Source: Planococcus sp. CP5-4_YE (GTDB lineage Bacteria > Bacillota > Bacilli > Bacillales_A > Planococcaceae). Taken from it: 64,000 nucleotides of DNA. The notes under the pieces are model-generated. The model was not told where the DNA came from, did no database searches, and worked only from the letters and a program-made list of their open reading frames with translations. This document shows, one piece after another, positions 1 through 8,315 of this stretch. A program made the position numbers and the translations under genes. Numbering within the stretch: position 1 is the stretch's first letter; every line of letters begins with the position of its first letter. Where the stretch lies: NCBI RefSeq assembly GCF_019042655.1, contig NZ_JAHPZO010000004.1, positions 1-64,000 on the forward strand, in the 5' to 3' direction.

Positions 1-20
1 AGATGGTGTATAAGAGACAG
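1..20. other. Residual Nextera transposase adapter (not genomic)
   Basis: The first 20 bases match the 19-base Nextera/Tn5 mosaic-end sequence except for one extra G after the fifth base; the last 14 bases (TGTATAAGAGACAG) are exact. This is established library-adapter sequence, so it is most likely untrimmed adapter at a contig end. The real genome sequence starts at about base 21. Confidence 0.9.
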
Positions 21-420
21 TAGCTATTTCGAGCAGGAAGTCAAAGCACCGACGCACCGCCCGATCGATGAAATCTGGGATGCGTATCCTTCGATGGATC
101 AGGGGCAAGTGCGCGGCGCCCTTGCCCGCACTGGGTTGAAGAGCGAACACATCGGCCGCCCGATGAACCAATTGAGCGGCGGAGAGCAAGCGAAAGTGCG
201 TTTATGTAAGTTGATGCTTGAAGAAAGCAACTGGCTGATCTTCGATGAACCGACGAATCACTTGGACATCGATGCGAAAGCCGAACTCAAGCGTGCGATG
301 CAAGCTTATAAAGGCACGATCGTTCTCGTCAGCCACGAACCGGATTTCTACGACGGTCTTGCCACCAAAGTGTGGAACGTGGAAGACTGGATCGAAGCCG
401 GCAAGCAAACTCAAGAGTAA
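21..420 (+). CDS. ABC-F family ATPase, C-terminal fragment (YfmM-like)
   Basis: This is the 3' part of a gene cut by the contig start; frame 1 is open from the adapter to the TAA at 418-420. It encodes about the last 130 residues of a protein that would normally be over 500. The second nucleotide-binding domain shows the signature LSGGEQ, Walker B LIFDEPTNHLD and the H-switch VSHEPDF. No transmembrane segment is present, as expected for ABC-F proteins, which bind the ribosome E site and relieve stalling or drug inhibition. The YFEQEV start and the RLCKLML stretch recall YfmM of Bacillus, but the substrate and subfamily are inferred. A strong terminator follows. Confidence 0.85.
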
Positions 421-430
421 ACCAAACCAA

Positions 431-475
431 AAACCCGCTGCACACATGAAATTATGTGTGCAGCGGGTTTTTTCA
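431..475 (+). terminator. Rho-independent terminator after the ABC-F gene
   Basis: Perfect 17-bp inverted repeat 431-447/454-470 with a 6-base loop, followed by a T-run. Confidence 0.9.
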
Positions 476-544
476 TTGGATATAAACAGCTCATGGGAAA
501 CTCTGCGCGAATGAATGGCAGAAAAAAAGAGCGAGTATTTAATA

Positions 545-790
545 GTAGAATCGTTCCCGCATTCTACTTTTGCTTCAGCTTACTAGTCGCCGCCCGGCTT
601 TGGGTTGGCCTCTTACAATAAGCCAGGAAAAACGCCTGTCTTATTGCATCGGCTCACCCTTGGCGCTGGCCAGCTTGAAGATTTCATTGATTCAGATGCG
701 TTTAAATAGATCTGCTTCTTTACCCGTTGCCGGCTAGCGGGGGAATCGCTTCCCTGGTCTAGTTTCGATTGAGATAATTGGAATTCGGTT
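545..790. repeat. Tandem repeat family A, unit 1 (246 bp)
   Basis: First of three direct, back-to-back copies of a non-coding unit. The anchor GAATCGTTCC occurs at 548, 794 and 1040, which gives a period of exactly 246 bp. The unit contains a CTTTGGGTTGGCC stretch and ends with GTTGCCGGCTAGCGG followed by a GGGAA/TTCCC hairpin with a TCGC loop. No open frame is conserved between copies. Another copy lies at 19947-20090. The family is not recognised. Confidence 0.8.
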
Positions 791-1036
791 GTGGAATCGT
801 TCCGATGTTCCATTGGCGTTTCTTGCTAGTATTCACCGCCCGGCTTTGGGTTGGCCTCTTGTCGCAAGCCAGGAAGAACACCTGTCTTACGGCATCGGCT
901 CACCCTTGGCGCATGGCAGCTTGGTGATTTCATTGTACGAAGACTGTTTAAGTAAATCTGCTTCTATACTCCGTTACCGGCTAGTGGGGGAATCGCTTCC
1001 CGAGTCTAGTTTCGATTAAGATGTTGGAATTTGATT
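791..1036. repeat. Tandem repeat family A, unit 2 (246 bp)
   Basis: Second full-length copy, diverged from unit 1 by scattered substitutions but the same length. It keeps CTTTGGGTTGGCC, GGCATCGGCTCACCCTTGG and the terminal GGGGGAATCGCTTCCC hairpin. Substitutions without length change fit an old duplication, not an assembly artefact. Confidence 0.8.
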
Positions 1037-1173
1037 GTGGAATCGTTCCCGCATTCTATCTTTACTTCGGCTCACTAATCGCCGGCCGGCTTGAAGATTT
1101 CATTGATTCAGGTGCGTTTAAATAGATCTGCTTCTTTACCCGTTGCCGGCTAGCGGGGGAATCGCTTCCCGGG
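1037..1173. repeat. Tandem repeat family A, unit 3 (internally deleted)
   Basis: Third copy. It is closer in sequence to unit 1 than to unit 2, but lacks 76 bp of the unit centre, from the CTTTGGGTTGGCC stretch to the start of the GCTTGAAGATTTC stretch. It ends just after the GGGGGAATCGCTTCCCGGG hairpin without the 3' tail of units 1 and 2. Confidence 0.75.
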
Positions 1174-1662
1174 ATGCGGCATCTGATGATGTGATACTTG
1201 AATCAAAAACCTTACCGGAAGATTAGGCATGAAAGTTGTATTCTCTTTGATCCAAATGATATGAGCTATAAAATATGGCACAGTTTCACATTTATATTCA
1301 ATGCATTGAAGAAATTATCCACTACTCTAAAACTAGAGACGGAGTGGAAGGGGTGAATGGATGGCGAGGGGAAGCTGAGTCCATTCATTTGCGACGCATC
1401 TGCGCAGCAGATGTTTTCGTGCGATGCCCGAACATAGTAAGGGTTGAGCAGATGTGGGAGCCACGCGTATCAAGCGATGCTCGAACACCGAGAAATTTGG
1501 CACATTGGCTAGGCACCCGCCCCATCTCCGGGCAGCTGAAAGCGCGACGTCCTGTCGCATCAGCTGCATGACTTGCATCCTACGAGCCCCAAGCGTGCCC
1601 CTGCAACGCAGTCGACTGGTGAGAGCTATTGCACTCGCTCTGTCATGTCTTTTTACTCCCCT
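1174..1662. other. Gene-free stretch with structured repeat sequence
   Basis: No ORF here has a ribosome site or a recognisable product; the longest frames are short and of odd composition. Positions 1371-1480 are related, in opposite orientation, to 53761-53950 (family B). A hairpin is visible at 1532-1567: outer arms GCAGCTGA/TCAGCTGC and inner arms GCGAC/GTCGC. Confidence 0.6.
1371..1480 (+). repeat. Dispersed repeat family B, copy 1
   Basis: Positions 1373-1403 match the reverse complement of 53892-53922 at 29 of 31 bases. Positions 1446-1461 match the reverse complement of 53837-53852 at 16 of 16. The order of the two blocks is the same in both copies, so this is one element, not a chance match. 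It is non-coding and unrecognised. Confidence 0.7.
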
Positions 1663-3111
1663 TTAATAAGTCGTCAGCTTGAAGAGTTTTTGGAAGTTGT
1701 AGATGCCGCGCTGCCAGAAGGTGAACCCGTCTTGATATTCTTCTAGGTCGAGTGTGTACAAAGCGTCTTCATTGTTCCACAGCCGATCGAAATACGTATC
1801 CAGCTCGCCGACCAAATCGCTGTCGGTCGGTGCTTTGATCAGGATGTCCGACTCGAGGTTATAATCCATTAACGTCCGCTCGGTCATATTTGCGGACCCT
1901 CCCATAATAATCGTTTCTTCGCCGCTTTGAATCATGATGGTCTTCGTGTGGAATTGCCCGACTACCGGATTGTACCAACGGACTTCTAAGGAATCGCCCG
2001 CTGCATCGACCATGCCATTCACCGCCGGACGATTCGGCAAACCGGTCTTCTCATTGCCGAATGCATTTTCATTTGGATCGAGTACGAGCTGCACCTCGAC
2101 ACCGCGGTTCGATGCCTCTTCCAAGCTCTTGACTACACTCGTCTCAGATAAGTAGAACATAGCCATCTGAATGCTATCGCCTTTTTGAGTGCTGTCCAAG
2201 TGCTTTAACAGCTCCTCCAATATTTTCCTCTCGGTCAGGTATTGCACTTCATAATCGCCTGTTTTTTCGGGCATTTCTGCTCTTGGGAAATCAGGGCCTC
2301 CGGACAATTTCGAGACGGCTTCTTCGGCTTCTAGAATATCATCAAGCACGGGCCCACTAACACGAAATGCCATATTGCCGTGCAAACCGCTCGCATCGTG
2401 CGGATTGGCTGAACTGATGATTGCTTCCTGCTCTGAAACAACGGTCTTCCGGTGATTCGCCTTAATGTTCATCATTTGCATGTAAGACGAAAGCGTCATA
2501 TCTGGTGCATCGCTCGACATGGCATTTGCTATCCAACCGTCCCCCGAATTATCGAACCTTTGAAAGATTACTCGGTACAAACCTGAATACAGCGGCATCG
2601 AATCGCGCAATTTATCGAGGTCGGTGATGATCACTTCAATCCCTTCTGCTTTCAGCGTTTCCAGCAGCAAACTTTCATAAGAGCCGTATCCAATATTCAA
2701 CGGGTCGGTGATGAAATAGATCGGGAAATCGGGATCTTCTTTCTTTTTCTCGATTAAATGATCTGCCAAACGTTCTGCAATCGCTGGATACGCGGTTTCC
2801 GTATCGTTGTAATTATCGAATAAGAACAGATCAAGCACGAGAAATTCTTCCGCTTCATCGATCAGTTCATGGATTTCATCGAAAATCCGCAGTTCACTTT
2901 CTAAACCTGTGCCTTTCTTATCCTGTGCATAGCTGAGGTCATAAATCATCTCTACTTGATTGGCACTATGCATATCGCCCGCGAATGAAACCCCTTCCGG
3001 CAAAGGCTTAAATGTGTGCCAAATAATCACAATTATGTACATCGCAGCAAGCAACCCTATTACACCCATGATAATGCGCCGGCGCTTACTGTAATTCTTG
3101 ATTCTTCTCAT
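1663..3111 (-). CDS. Phospholipase D-family membrane protein with degenerate HKD motifs
   Basis: A 482-residue protein starting with a basic segment and one membrane helix (about residues 12-32), followed by two PLD-type repeats outside the membrane, as in cardiolipin synthase-like enzymes. The first HxK motif reads HRKTVVSE and is followed by SSANPHD; the second reads HTKTIMIQ and is followed by GGSANMT. The His and Lys are kept, but the motif Asp is replaced by Glu and Gln, so classical phosphatidyltransferase activity is uncertain. The start at 3111 is preferred because AAAGGGGCGG lies about 10 bases upstream; the longer frame to 3180 runs into the hairpin after the sigma gene. It lies downstream of the ECF sigma gene on the same strand. 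Confidence 0.75.
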   Translation of the reverse strand: MRRIKNYSKRRRIIMGVIGLLAAMYIIVIIWHTFKPLPEGVSFAGDMHSANQVEMIYDLSYAQDKKGTGLESELRIFDEIHELIDEAEEFLVLDLFLFDNYNDTETAYPAIAERLADHLIEKKKEDPDFPIYFITDPLNIGYGSYESLLLETLKAEGIEVIITDLDKLRDSMPLYSGLYRVIFQRFDNSGDGWIANAMSSDAPDMTLSSYMQMMNIKANHRKTVVSEQEAIISSANPHDASGLHGNMAFRVSGPVLDDILEAEEAVSKLSGGPDFPRAEMPEKTGDYEVQYLTERKILEELLKHLDSTQKGDSIQMAMFYLSETSVVKSLEEASNRGVEVQLVLDPNENAFGNEKTGLPNRPAVNGMVDAAGDSLEVRWYNPVVGQFHTKTIMIQSGEETIIMGGSANMTERTLMDYNLESDILIKAPTDSDLVGELDTYFDRLWNNEDALYTLDLEEYQDGFTFWQRGIYNFQKLFKLTTY

Positions 3112-3183
3112 TAAACTTCCGCCCCTTTGCTTCATTATAAGCGGAAGATCTACAGAAAAATATAAGTTATTATTTCCCATATT

Positions 3184-3214
3184 AAAACCCCAACCAATGG
3201 ATGGTCAGGGTTTT
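3184..3214 (-). terminator. Hairpin after the ECF sigma gene
   Basis: A 13-bp stem (AAAACCC/GGGTTTT outer arms, with G-T pairs inside) directly downstream of the sigma gene on the minus strand. The T-run is weak, so read-through into the PLD gene is possible. Confidence 0.55.
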
Positions 3215-3221
3215 AAAAACA

Positions 3222-3758
3222 TTAGGCAATGACTACATATTCACGCGTTCTTACATCTTCAATCAACATGTCTTTTAAGCGTTGCTTGCCGCGATGCAGA
3301 CGGGATTTCACCGTGCCGATCGAGACTTTCATCGCCTCAGCGATTTCAACGAGTGAGTATTGATGCACGTAGAAGTAAACAATGGTCGTCCGGTAAATCG
3401 CATCCAGTTCCGAAATCTTGTGGCGAATCATGATAGAGACATCTTGTTTTTCCAGTAATTCAGCAGTCCCGGTCTCATCAGTCGGAATCAAATCCAACAG
3501 CGAGACATCGAGCCCTTCCGGCTGGTTGGCAATATGCTTGCTGCGGCGCACGTTCTTGCGGTAGCGGTCACGGAATGTATTCATGCAAATCGTTGTCAGC
3601 CATGCTTTGGCGTGATCGACTTGGGCGATCGATGATTCATAGCGCACGACTTTCAGCCATACTTCCTGCATTAAGTCTTCAGCTTCGGCTTTGTTGCGGG
3701 TAAGTTTCAGGCATAAATGATAGATATAGCGGTTATATTCGGCATATAGCTCTTCCAT
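3222..3758 (-). CDS. ECF-type RNA polymerase sigma factor
   Basis: 178 residues with sigma-70 region 2 (about 5-75, including LMQEVWLKVVRY and AKAWLTTICMNTFRD) and region 4 (about 110-165, including SLVEIAEAMKVSIGTVKSRLHRGKQRL, which is a helix-turn-helix). Region 3 is absent, which defines group 4 (ECF) factors. Such factors redirect RNA polymerase to envelope-stress or metal-stress promoters. GGAGGT lies ahead of the ATG. No anti-sigma gene is next to it, which is unusual; the downstream PLD-like membrane protein is the only linked gene. A 7-bp inverted repeat (CTTACAA/TTGTAAG, 3842-3857) lies about 85 bp upstream and could be an operator. Confidence 0.9.
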   Translation of the reverse strand: MEELYAEYNRYIYHLCLKLTRNKAEAEDLMQEVWLKVVRYESSIAQVDHAKAWLTTICMNTFRDRYRKNVRRSKHIANQPEGLDVSLLDLIPTDETGTAELLEKQDVSIMIRHKISELDAIYRTTIVYFYVHQYSLVEIAEAMKVSIGTVKSRLHRGKQRLKDMLIEDVRTREYVVIA

Positions 3759-3862
3759 CGGTGTTACCTCCGTCCGGTGATCTTATGCCCTTATTGTGCC
3801 TGAGTTTAGGCTTACGCTCTATCGTTCCCTCTTTCAGTCTCCTTACAATGTTGTAAGAAACA

Positions 3863-3893
3863 AAAAAGCCGGCCCAGATTTCGGGCCGGCTTT
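3863..3893 (-). terminator. Terminator after the CNNM/CorC gene
   Basis: Stem AAAGCCGGCCC/GGGCCGGCTTT at 3865-3875/3883-3893 with a T-run on the minus strand, immediately downstream of the stop at 3897. Confidence 0.9.
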
Positions 3894-3896
3894 TCG

Positions 3897-5171
3897 CTAT
3901 TGCCTTTTGGCTGAGTTTTCGCTGAGCGTTTCCTGCTCTTCAGGAACAGCGATTTTCGTGATCGTTAACCGCTCGATGCGGTTTCTGTCCATTTCATTGA
4001 CGACTACATGCAAATTCTCGTAAGTGAATTCCTCGCCGACTTCTGGCACATGGCCAAGCTGCTGCATGACGAATCCAGCAATCGTGTCATGGTCTTCCGG
4101 CACTTCGACTTCGAACATTTCATTGACATCTTCAATTTCCAGGCGGCCGTGGCAAGACAACTGGCTGTCGCTGATCTCAAAGACCAGTTCATCGTCTTCG
4201 TCGTCCGTCTCGTCTTCAATATCCTGCCCAATCATTTCCTCGATGATGTCCTCATGTGTGACGATGCCGAGCGTTCCTCCGTATTCATCCAAAATCACGG
4301 CCATGTGCTTTTTCTTTGCCATCATCAATTTGAATACTTTCTCGACGCTCACCGATTGTACAACGAATAACGGATTATCATCCATCAGTTCCGCTAAGGT
4401 CAAGTTCGGGTTCATCGACCATTCGATGAGCTTTTTGGAATAGAACAACCCGACGACATTATCCATGCTTTCTTCATAGACAGGATAGCGCGTATACGAG
4501 GAATCCAAGATCAAGTCACGGACTTCTTCATAGTTCAGGTCGATCGATATGCCGACTGTGTCCGTGCGGTGTGTCGACATGACATCTGATACGTCTTTAT
4601 GCGGGAAATCGAGCACGCCTTTGATGCGTTCCGATTCGTCAGCTTCAAAGGTTCCTTCAGTCGATGCGATATCGACCATTGTCCGCAACTCTTCTTTGGT
4701 CATCGTCGCTTCTTTGACGCTGCCTTTGGAGATGATGCGGATGAAGATGTTCGTGAACTGGGCGAGCAGCCACGTCAATGGCTTAAAAAGTACGACTAGA
4801 AATCCGATGACCGGGGCTACGATATAAGCGATTTTATCCGCGAAAGTCGCAGCAATGGTCTTCGGCAGCACTTCTCCGAAAATAATCAGGACAACCGTCA
4901 AGATGGCTGTCGCCAATCCGACCTCCCACCCTTCCGTGATGGCGATGGTCGTGACAAGTGTAGGCAGCATGATATTGGAAATATTATTACCGATCAAAAT
5001 AGTCGTGATCATCCGGTCCGGCTTCGCGATCAATTTTTCGAGCTTTTGGGCTTTAACATCCCCCTGCTCCGCGCGAAGATGGACCTTCATCCTATTAACT
5101 GCCGTGAGCGCCGTTTCGCTTCCCGACAGGAAAAACGACATGACCAGAAATAATGCCAATGCTATAAACAA
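3897..5171 (-). CDS. CNNM/CorC-family transporter (hemolysin C-like)
   Basis: 424 residues: an N-terminal DUF21/CNNM membrane domain with four helices (about 1-180, including FFLSGSETAL), two CBS domains (about 190-320) and a C-terminal CorC_HlyC domain (about 340-420, including HDTIAGFVMQQLG). The family is linked to magnesium and cobalt export in bacteria; the old hemolysin name is misleading. The start is taken as TTG at 5171 because GGAGG lies 8 bases upstream and the membrane helix begins at once. An in-frame ATG at 5231 would add 20 residues with a poorly spaced site. It is a single gene, divergent from the dipeptidase. Confidence 0.88.
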   Translation of the reverse strand: MFIALALFLVMSFFLSGSETALTAVNRMKVHLRAEQGDVKAQKLEKLIAKPDRMITTILIGNNISNIMLPTLVTTIAITEGWEVGLATAILTVVLIIFGEVLPKTIAATFADKIAYIVAPVIGFLVVLFKPLTWLLAQFTNIFIRIISKGSVKEATMTKEELRTMVDIASTEGTFEADESERIKGVLDFPHKDVSDVMSTHRTDTVGISIDLNYEEVRDLILDSSYTRYPVYEESMDNVVGLFYSKKLIEWSMNPNLTLAELMDDNPLFVVQSVSVEKVFKLMMAKKKHMAVILDEYGGTLGIVTHEDIIEEMIGQDIEDETDDEDDELVFEISDSQLSCHGRLEIEDVNEMFEVEVPEDHDTIAGFVMQQLGHVPEVGEEFTYENLHVVVNEMDRNRIERLTITKIAVPEEQETLSENSAKRQ

Positions 5172-5321
5172 ATTTACTTCCTCCAGTAAAATACATATAA
5201 AATTTTTTCGTTCTGTTTCCGTATTATCCATAATACCACAGCAATTTTCCTCTTGTCGAAAAGGACAACTTAGCTATGCTATAATTTCCACATACTAAAA
5301 ATATTGGAAAGCAGGGATTTT

Positions 5322-6701
5322 ATGAACGCCACTCAAATCGATAAGTACTTCAAAGATCACCGCCAAGCCCATCTCGAAGAATTGAAAAGCTTTTTGCGCG
5401 TCCCATCGGTCAGCTCCCTTTCTGAACATAAAGCTGATATGCAAAAAGGTGCAGAATGGCTAGTCAAGTCCATGACAAAATCCGGGCTTGAAAACATCAG
5501 CATCGATGAAACCGACGGCCATCCCGTGGTCTACGCCGACTGGCTCCATGCTGAAGGCAAACCGACCATTCTCGTTTATGGCCATTATGATGTCCAGCCG
5601 GTCGACCCGCTCCACCTATGGGAAACGCCGCCTTTCGATCCGCATGTGCGCGACAATAAATTATACGCGCGCGGTGCCAGCGACGATAAAGGCCAAGTGT
5701 TCATGCATTTGAAAGCGGTGGAAGCTTTGCTTGATTTAAACGGCGAACTGCCCGTCAATATTAAATTCATCCTTGAAGGCGAAGAAGAAATCGGCAGCCC
5801 GAGCTTGCCGAAATACGTTGAAGACAACAAGGAAAAACTCGCTGCCGACATCATCGTCATTTCCGATACCGGCATGCAAGGCCAGGGACGCCCTGCAGTT
5901 TGCTACGGCTTGCGCGGGCTTGCGGGCATCCAGATCGACGTCAACGGCCCTAAAGGCGACTTGCACTCTGGCCTTTACGGCGGTGCTGTACAGAACCCAC
6001 TCCACGCTATTGTGGGTATCCTTGAATCGTTCCGCGATAAAGAAGGCGTCATTCAAGTCGAAGGCTTCTACGACGATGTACGCCCCGTATCGGATGAGGA
6101 ACGCGCGGAATTCGCCGCACTTGATTTTGATTTGGAAAATGAAAAGCAGGCAATCGGCATTACGGAAGATTTCGGCGAGAAAGGCTATTCGTTCGTCGAG
6201 CGGACATGGATCCGCCCAACACTCGAAGTCAACGGCATCACCGGCGGATTTTCCGGCGAAGGGATCAAAACCGTGTTGCCAGCTGAAGCCAGCTCGAAAA
6301 TTACTTGCCGCCTCGTCCCTGACCAGGACCCGGACGACATCATTGCCAAGCTGAAAGCGCATGTTGAAGCGCATAAGCCAGCAGGTGTCACAGTCGACAT
6401 TACCGAATTCGATAAAGGCAAGCCGTTCCTGACACCATATGACCATCCGGCTATCCAGGCAGCTGGCCGCTCATATGAAAAAGTCTACCAAGTGCCTACC
6501 GCCTTTACGCGCATGGGCGGCTCGATCCCGATCGTCGCTGCATTCGATGAAATTCTCGGATTCCCTGTCGTCTTGATGGGCTTCGGGCTTGCTTCTGAAA
6601 ATTTCCATGCCCCTAATGAGCATTTTCATTTGGAGAACTTCGACAAAGGACTCCGCGTCATCAGCGATTACTTGTTCGAAGCATCAACATTAGGCCAATA
6701 A
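5322..6701 (+). CDS. M20-family dipeptidase
   Basis: 459 residues of the M20 metallopeptidase family (CNDP/DapE-like dipeptidases). Metal ligands are visible in YGHYDVQPVDP (His, with catalytic Asp two residues on), GASDDKGQ (bridging Asp), EGEEEIGS (catalytic and ligand Glu), SDTGMQG and the late NEHFH stretch. The family hydrolyses small dipeptides in the cytoplasm with two zinc or manganese ions. The ATG at 5322 follows GCAGGGA at good spacing; an upstream TTG at 5304 is less likely. A terminator follows the gene. The exact substrate cannot be read from the sequence. Confidence 0.88.
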   Translation: MNATQIDKYFKDHRQAHLEELKSFLRVPSVSSLSEHKADMQKGAEWLVKSMTKSGLENISIDETDGHPVVYADWLHAEGKPTILVYGHYDVQPVDPLHLWETPPFDPHVRDNKLYARGASDDKGQVFMHLKAVEALLDLNGELPVNIKFILEGEEEIGSPSLPKYVEDNKEKLAADIIVISDTGMQGQGRPAVCYGLRGLAGIQIDVNGPKGDLHSGLYGGAVQNPLHAIVGILESFRDKEGVIQVEGFYDDVRPVSDEERAEFAALDFDLENEKQAIGITEDFGEKGYSFVERTWIRPTLEVNGITGGFSGEGIKTVLPAEASSKITCRLVPDQDPDDIIAKLKAHVEAHKPAGVTVDITEFDKGKPFLTPYDHPAIQAAGRSYEKVYQVPTAFTRMGGSIPIVAAFDEILGFPVVLMGFGLASENFHAPNEHFHLENFDKGLRVISDYLFEASTLGQ

Positions 6702-6706
6702 TCTTC

Positions 6707-6741
6707 ATAGCCTCCCCTGATTTGGGGAGGCTATTATTTTT
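6707..6741 (+). terminator. Terminator after the M20 dipeptidase
   Basis: Perfect 11-bp stem 6707-6717/6724-6734 (ATAGCCTCCCC/GGGGAGGCTAT) followed by a T-rich run. Confidence 0.9.
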
Positions 6742-6773
6742 ATGAAATTGCAGTTATATGCTGGAGGGATACG

Positions 6774-7349
6774 ATGGTTATTTTGTATTGGCTAGGCAGT
6801 TATTTACTTGGTACTGTTTTGACTGCACTATGGATAGGGAAAAGGAAAGATGTAGATTTGACTTCTTCAGGCAGCGGAAATCCCGGCGCCCGCAATGCGT
6901 TGGCTGTACTCGGGCGCAGGGCATCACTACTGGTGTTTCTCGGTGACTTCTTGAAAGGTTCGGTCGTCGTGTGGGCAGGGCTTTGGCTTGAATTCTCTTT
7001 ATTGTCTGTCGCCATAGCTGGCTTACTTTCAGTCATTGGGCATATTTATCCGGTATGGCGCAAAGGCCGCGGCGGAAAAGGAATTTCGACATTTGCCGGT
7101 GTTGCATTTTGGCTGACGCCCGATCTATTTTTGGCGATGATCGTCTTGTCATTCGCTTTCTATCCGTGGCTGAAAAGCGCGACTTTGTCGATGCTCGCAG
7201 GGTTCAGTGCCTTTTTCGCCGTCGCTTTCGCGTTTCAGGTGCAATCAGTTGTCTGGCCGCTGTTTGTCGCCATTATTATTATTGTAATTCGCCACAACGT
7301 AGATATTAAAGTTTCGTTGGAAACACGTTTCCCTTCAAATAGAGCCTGA
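6774..7349 (+). CDS. PlsY-family glycerol-3-phosphate acyltransferase (divergent paralog)
   Basis: 191 residues with about five hydrophobic helices. The three PlsY motifs are present: GSGNPGARN (33-41), GDFLKG, and GHIYPVWRKGRGGKG, plus a C-terminal IRHN. PlsY transfers an acyl group from acyl-phosphate to glycerol-3-phosphate in the membrane, the first step of phospholipid synthesis. The motifs differ from the usual GSGNLGATN and FKGGK, so this is probably a second, divergent copy rather than the housekeeping enzyme. GGAGGG lies ahead of the ATG. It stands alone between the dipeptidase and degV genes. Confidence 0.8.
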   Translation: MVILYWLGSYLLGTVLTALWIGKRKDVDLTSSGSGNPGARNALAVLGRRASLLVFLGDFLKGSVVVWAGLWLEFSLLSVAIAGLLSVIGHIYPVWRKGRGGKGISTFAGVAFWLTPDLFLAMIVLSFAFYPWLKSATLSMLAGFSAFFAVAFAFQVQSVVWPLFVAIIIIVIRHNVDIKVSLETRFPSNRA

Positions 7350-7451
7350 ATGCACTGTATTTGCAGATTTTCATTCAAGAAAGCTAGGACTATATTATTA
7401 TCCGTGTTATAGTTTTATTATTCAAAATACTTAATAGATAGGGGTTTTACG

Positions 7452-8315
7452 ATGAAAAAGCCAATTGCGTGGATTATGGATACGACCGGGTATGTCACAG
7501 ACCAATTCAAATCGCACCCCGATGTCTATATTGTGCCGTTGAATATCCATTTCGGCTCGGAAGAATTTATCGATGACGGCATCGATTTGTCGAACGATGA
7601 GCTCTATGCACATATGAAAAGTTCGAAGGATTTCCCGAAAACCTCCCAGCCTTCTGCAGGAAAGTTTGCGGAACTTTATGAAAAGTTGAAAGAGGAATAC
7701 GAATGTGCCGTCGCAGTCCATGCCTCGGCCAAGTTGAGCGGCACGATCGCTTCTTCCATGACCGGTGCAGAAATGACGGATTTCAAAGTGTATACCGTCG
7801 ATTCACTCGCTTTGTCATACGGGCTATCCGGGCTTCTTGAACGCGGGTTGGCGCTTCAAGATCAAGGCCTTTCCGCAGAAGAAATCACCCAGCGCCTCGA
7901 ACAGGAAACCACAGATTTCCGCAATTTCATCCTGATCGGAAATTTAAGCCAATTGTATAAAGGCGGCCGGATGAGCGGTGCCCAGTATTATATCGGCAGT
8001 GTTTTGAAGATCAAGCCGATTGTCCAAATCACAGAGAAAGGCGAGCTCGAGCCGATCGACAAAGTACGCTCCCATAAGAAAGCGCTAGCATATTTGCTCG
8101 AGCGCGCCAAAACGGACCACGAACAATACGGCATCAATTATTTCCAAATCATGCATGGCCACATCCCTGAACAGGCCGAAGAATTGAAAGCGGAACTTTT
8201 GAAGTTCGCGCCTGAAGCGGAAGTGTTGATCGGCAACTTGAGTTCCTCTCTGGCCGTCCACGCTGGAGAAGGCACCTTAGCCTTTATGTGGAGACGGCCG
8301 CCTGCCCACGCATAA
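7452..8315 (+). CDS. DegV family fatty acid-binding protein (FakB-like)
   Basis: 287 residues covering a full DegV fold. The N-terminal DTTGYVT motif, TSQPS (64-68), SAKLSGT (about 92-98) and the later GGRMSG stretch match the pocket residues that hold the fatty acid carboxylate. DegV/FakB proteins present exogenous fatty acids to the kinase FakA, which makes acyl-phosphate. No fakA is nearby, but the preceding gene is a PlsY-type acyltransferase that would use acyl-phosphate, which fits a shared lipid role. The ATG follows an ATAGGGG site. Confidence 0.88.
   Translation: MKKPIAWIMDTTGYVTDQFKSHPDVYIVPLNIHFGSEEFIDDGIDLSNDELYAHMKSSKDFPKTSQPSAGKFAELYEKLKEEYECAVAVHASAKLSGTIASSMTGAEMTDFKVYTVDSLALSYGLSGLLERGLALQDQGLSAEEITQRLEQETTDFRNFILIGNLSQLYKGGRMSGAQYYIGSVLKIKPIVQITEKGELEPIDKVRSHKKALAYLLERAKTDHEQYGINYFQIMHGHIPEQAEELKAELLKFAPEAEVLIGNLSSSLAVHAGEGTLAFMWRRPPAHA

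Noticed and set aside
545..1173. Possible CRISPR array
   Set aside because: The units are 246 bp, directly adjacent and without spacers; no cas genes are present.
1275..1571. 98-residue plus-strand ORF in the repeat region
   Set aside because: No ribosome site, low-quality composition, and it overlaps dispersed repeat sequence.
5736..6446. 236-residue minus-strand ORF
   Set aside because: It is antisense to the M20 dipeptidase, whose frame carries all family motifs; no start signal is present.
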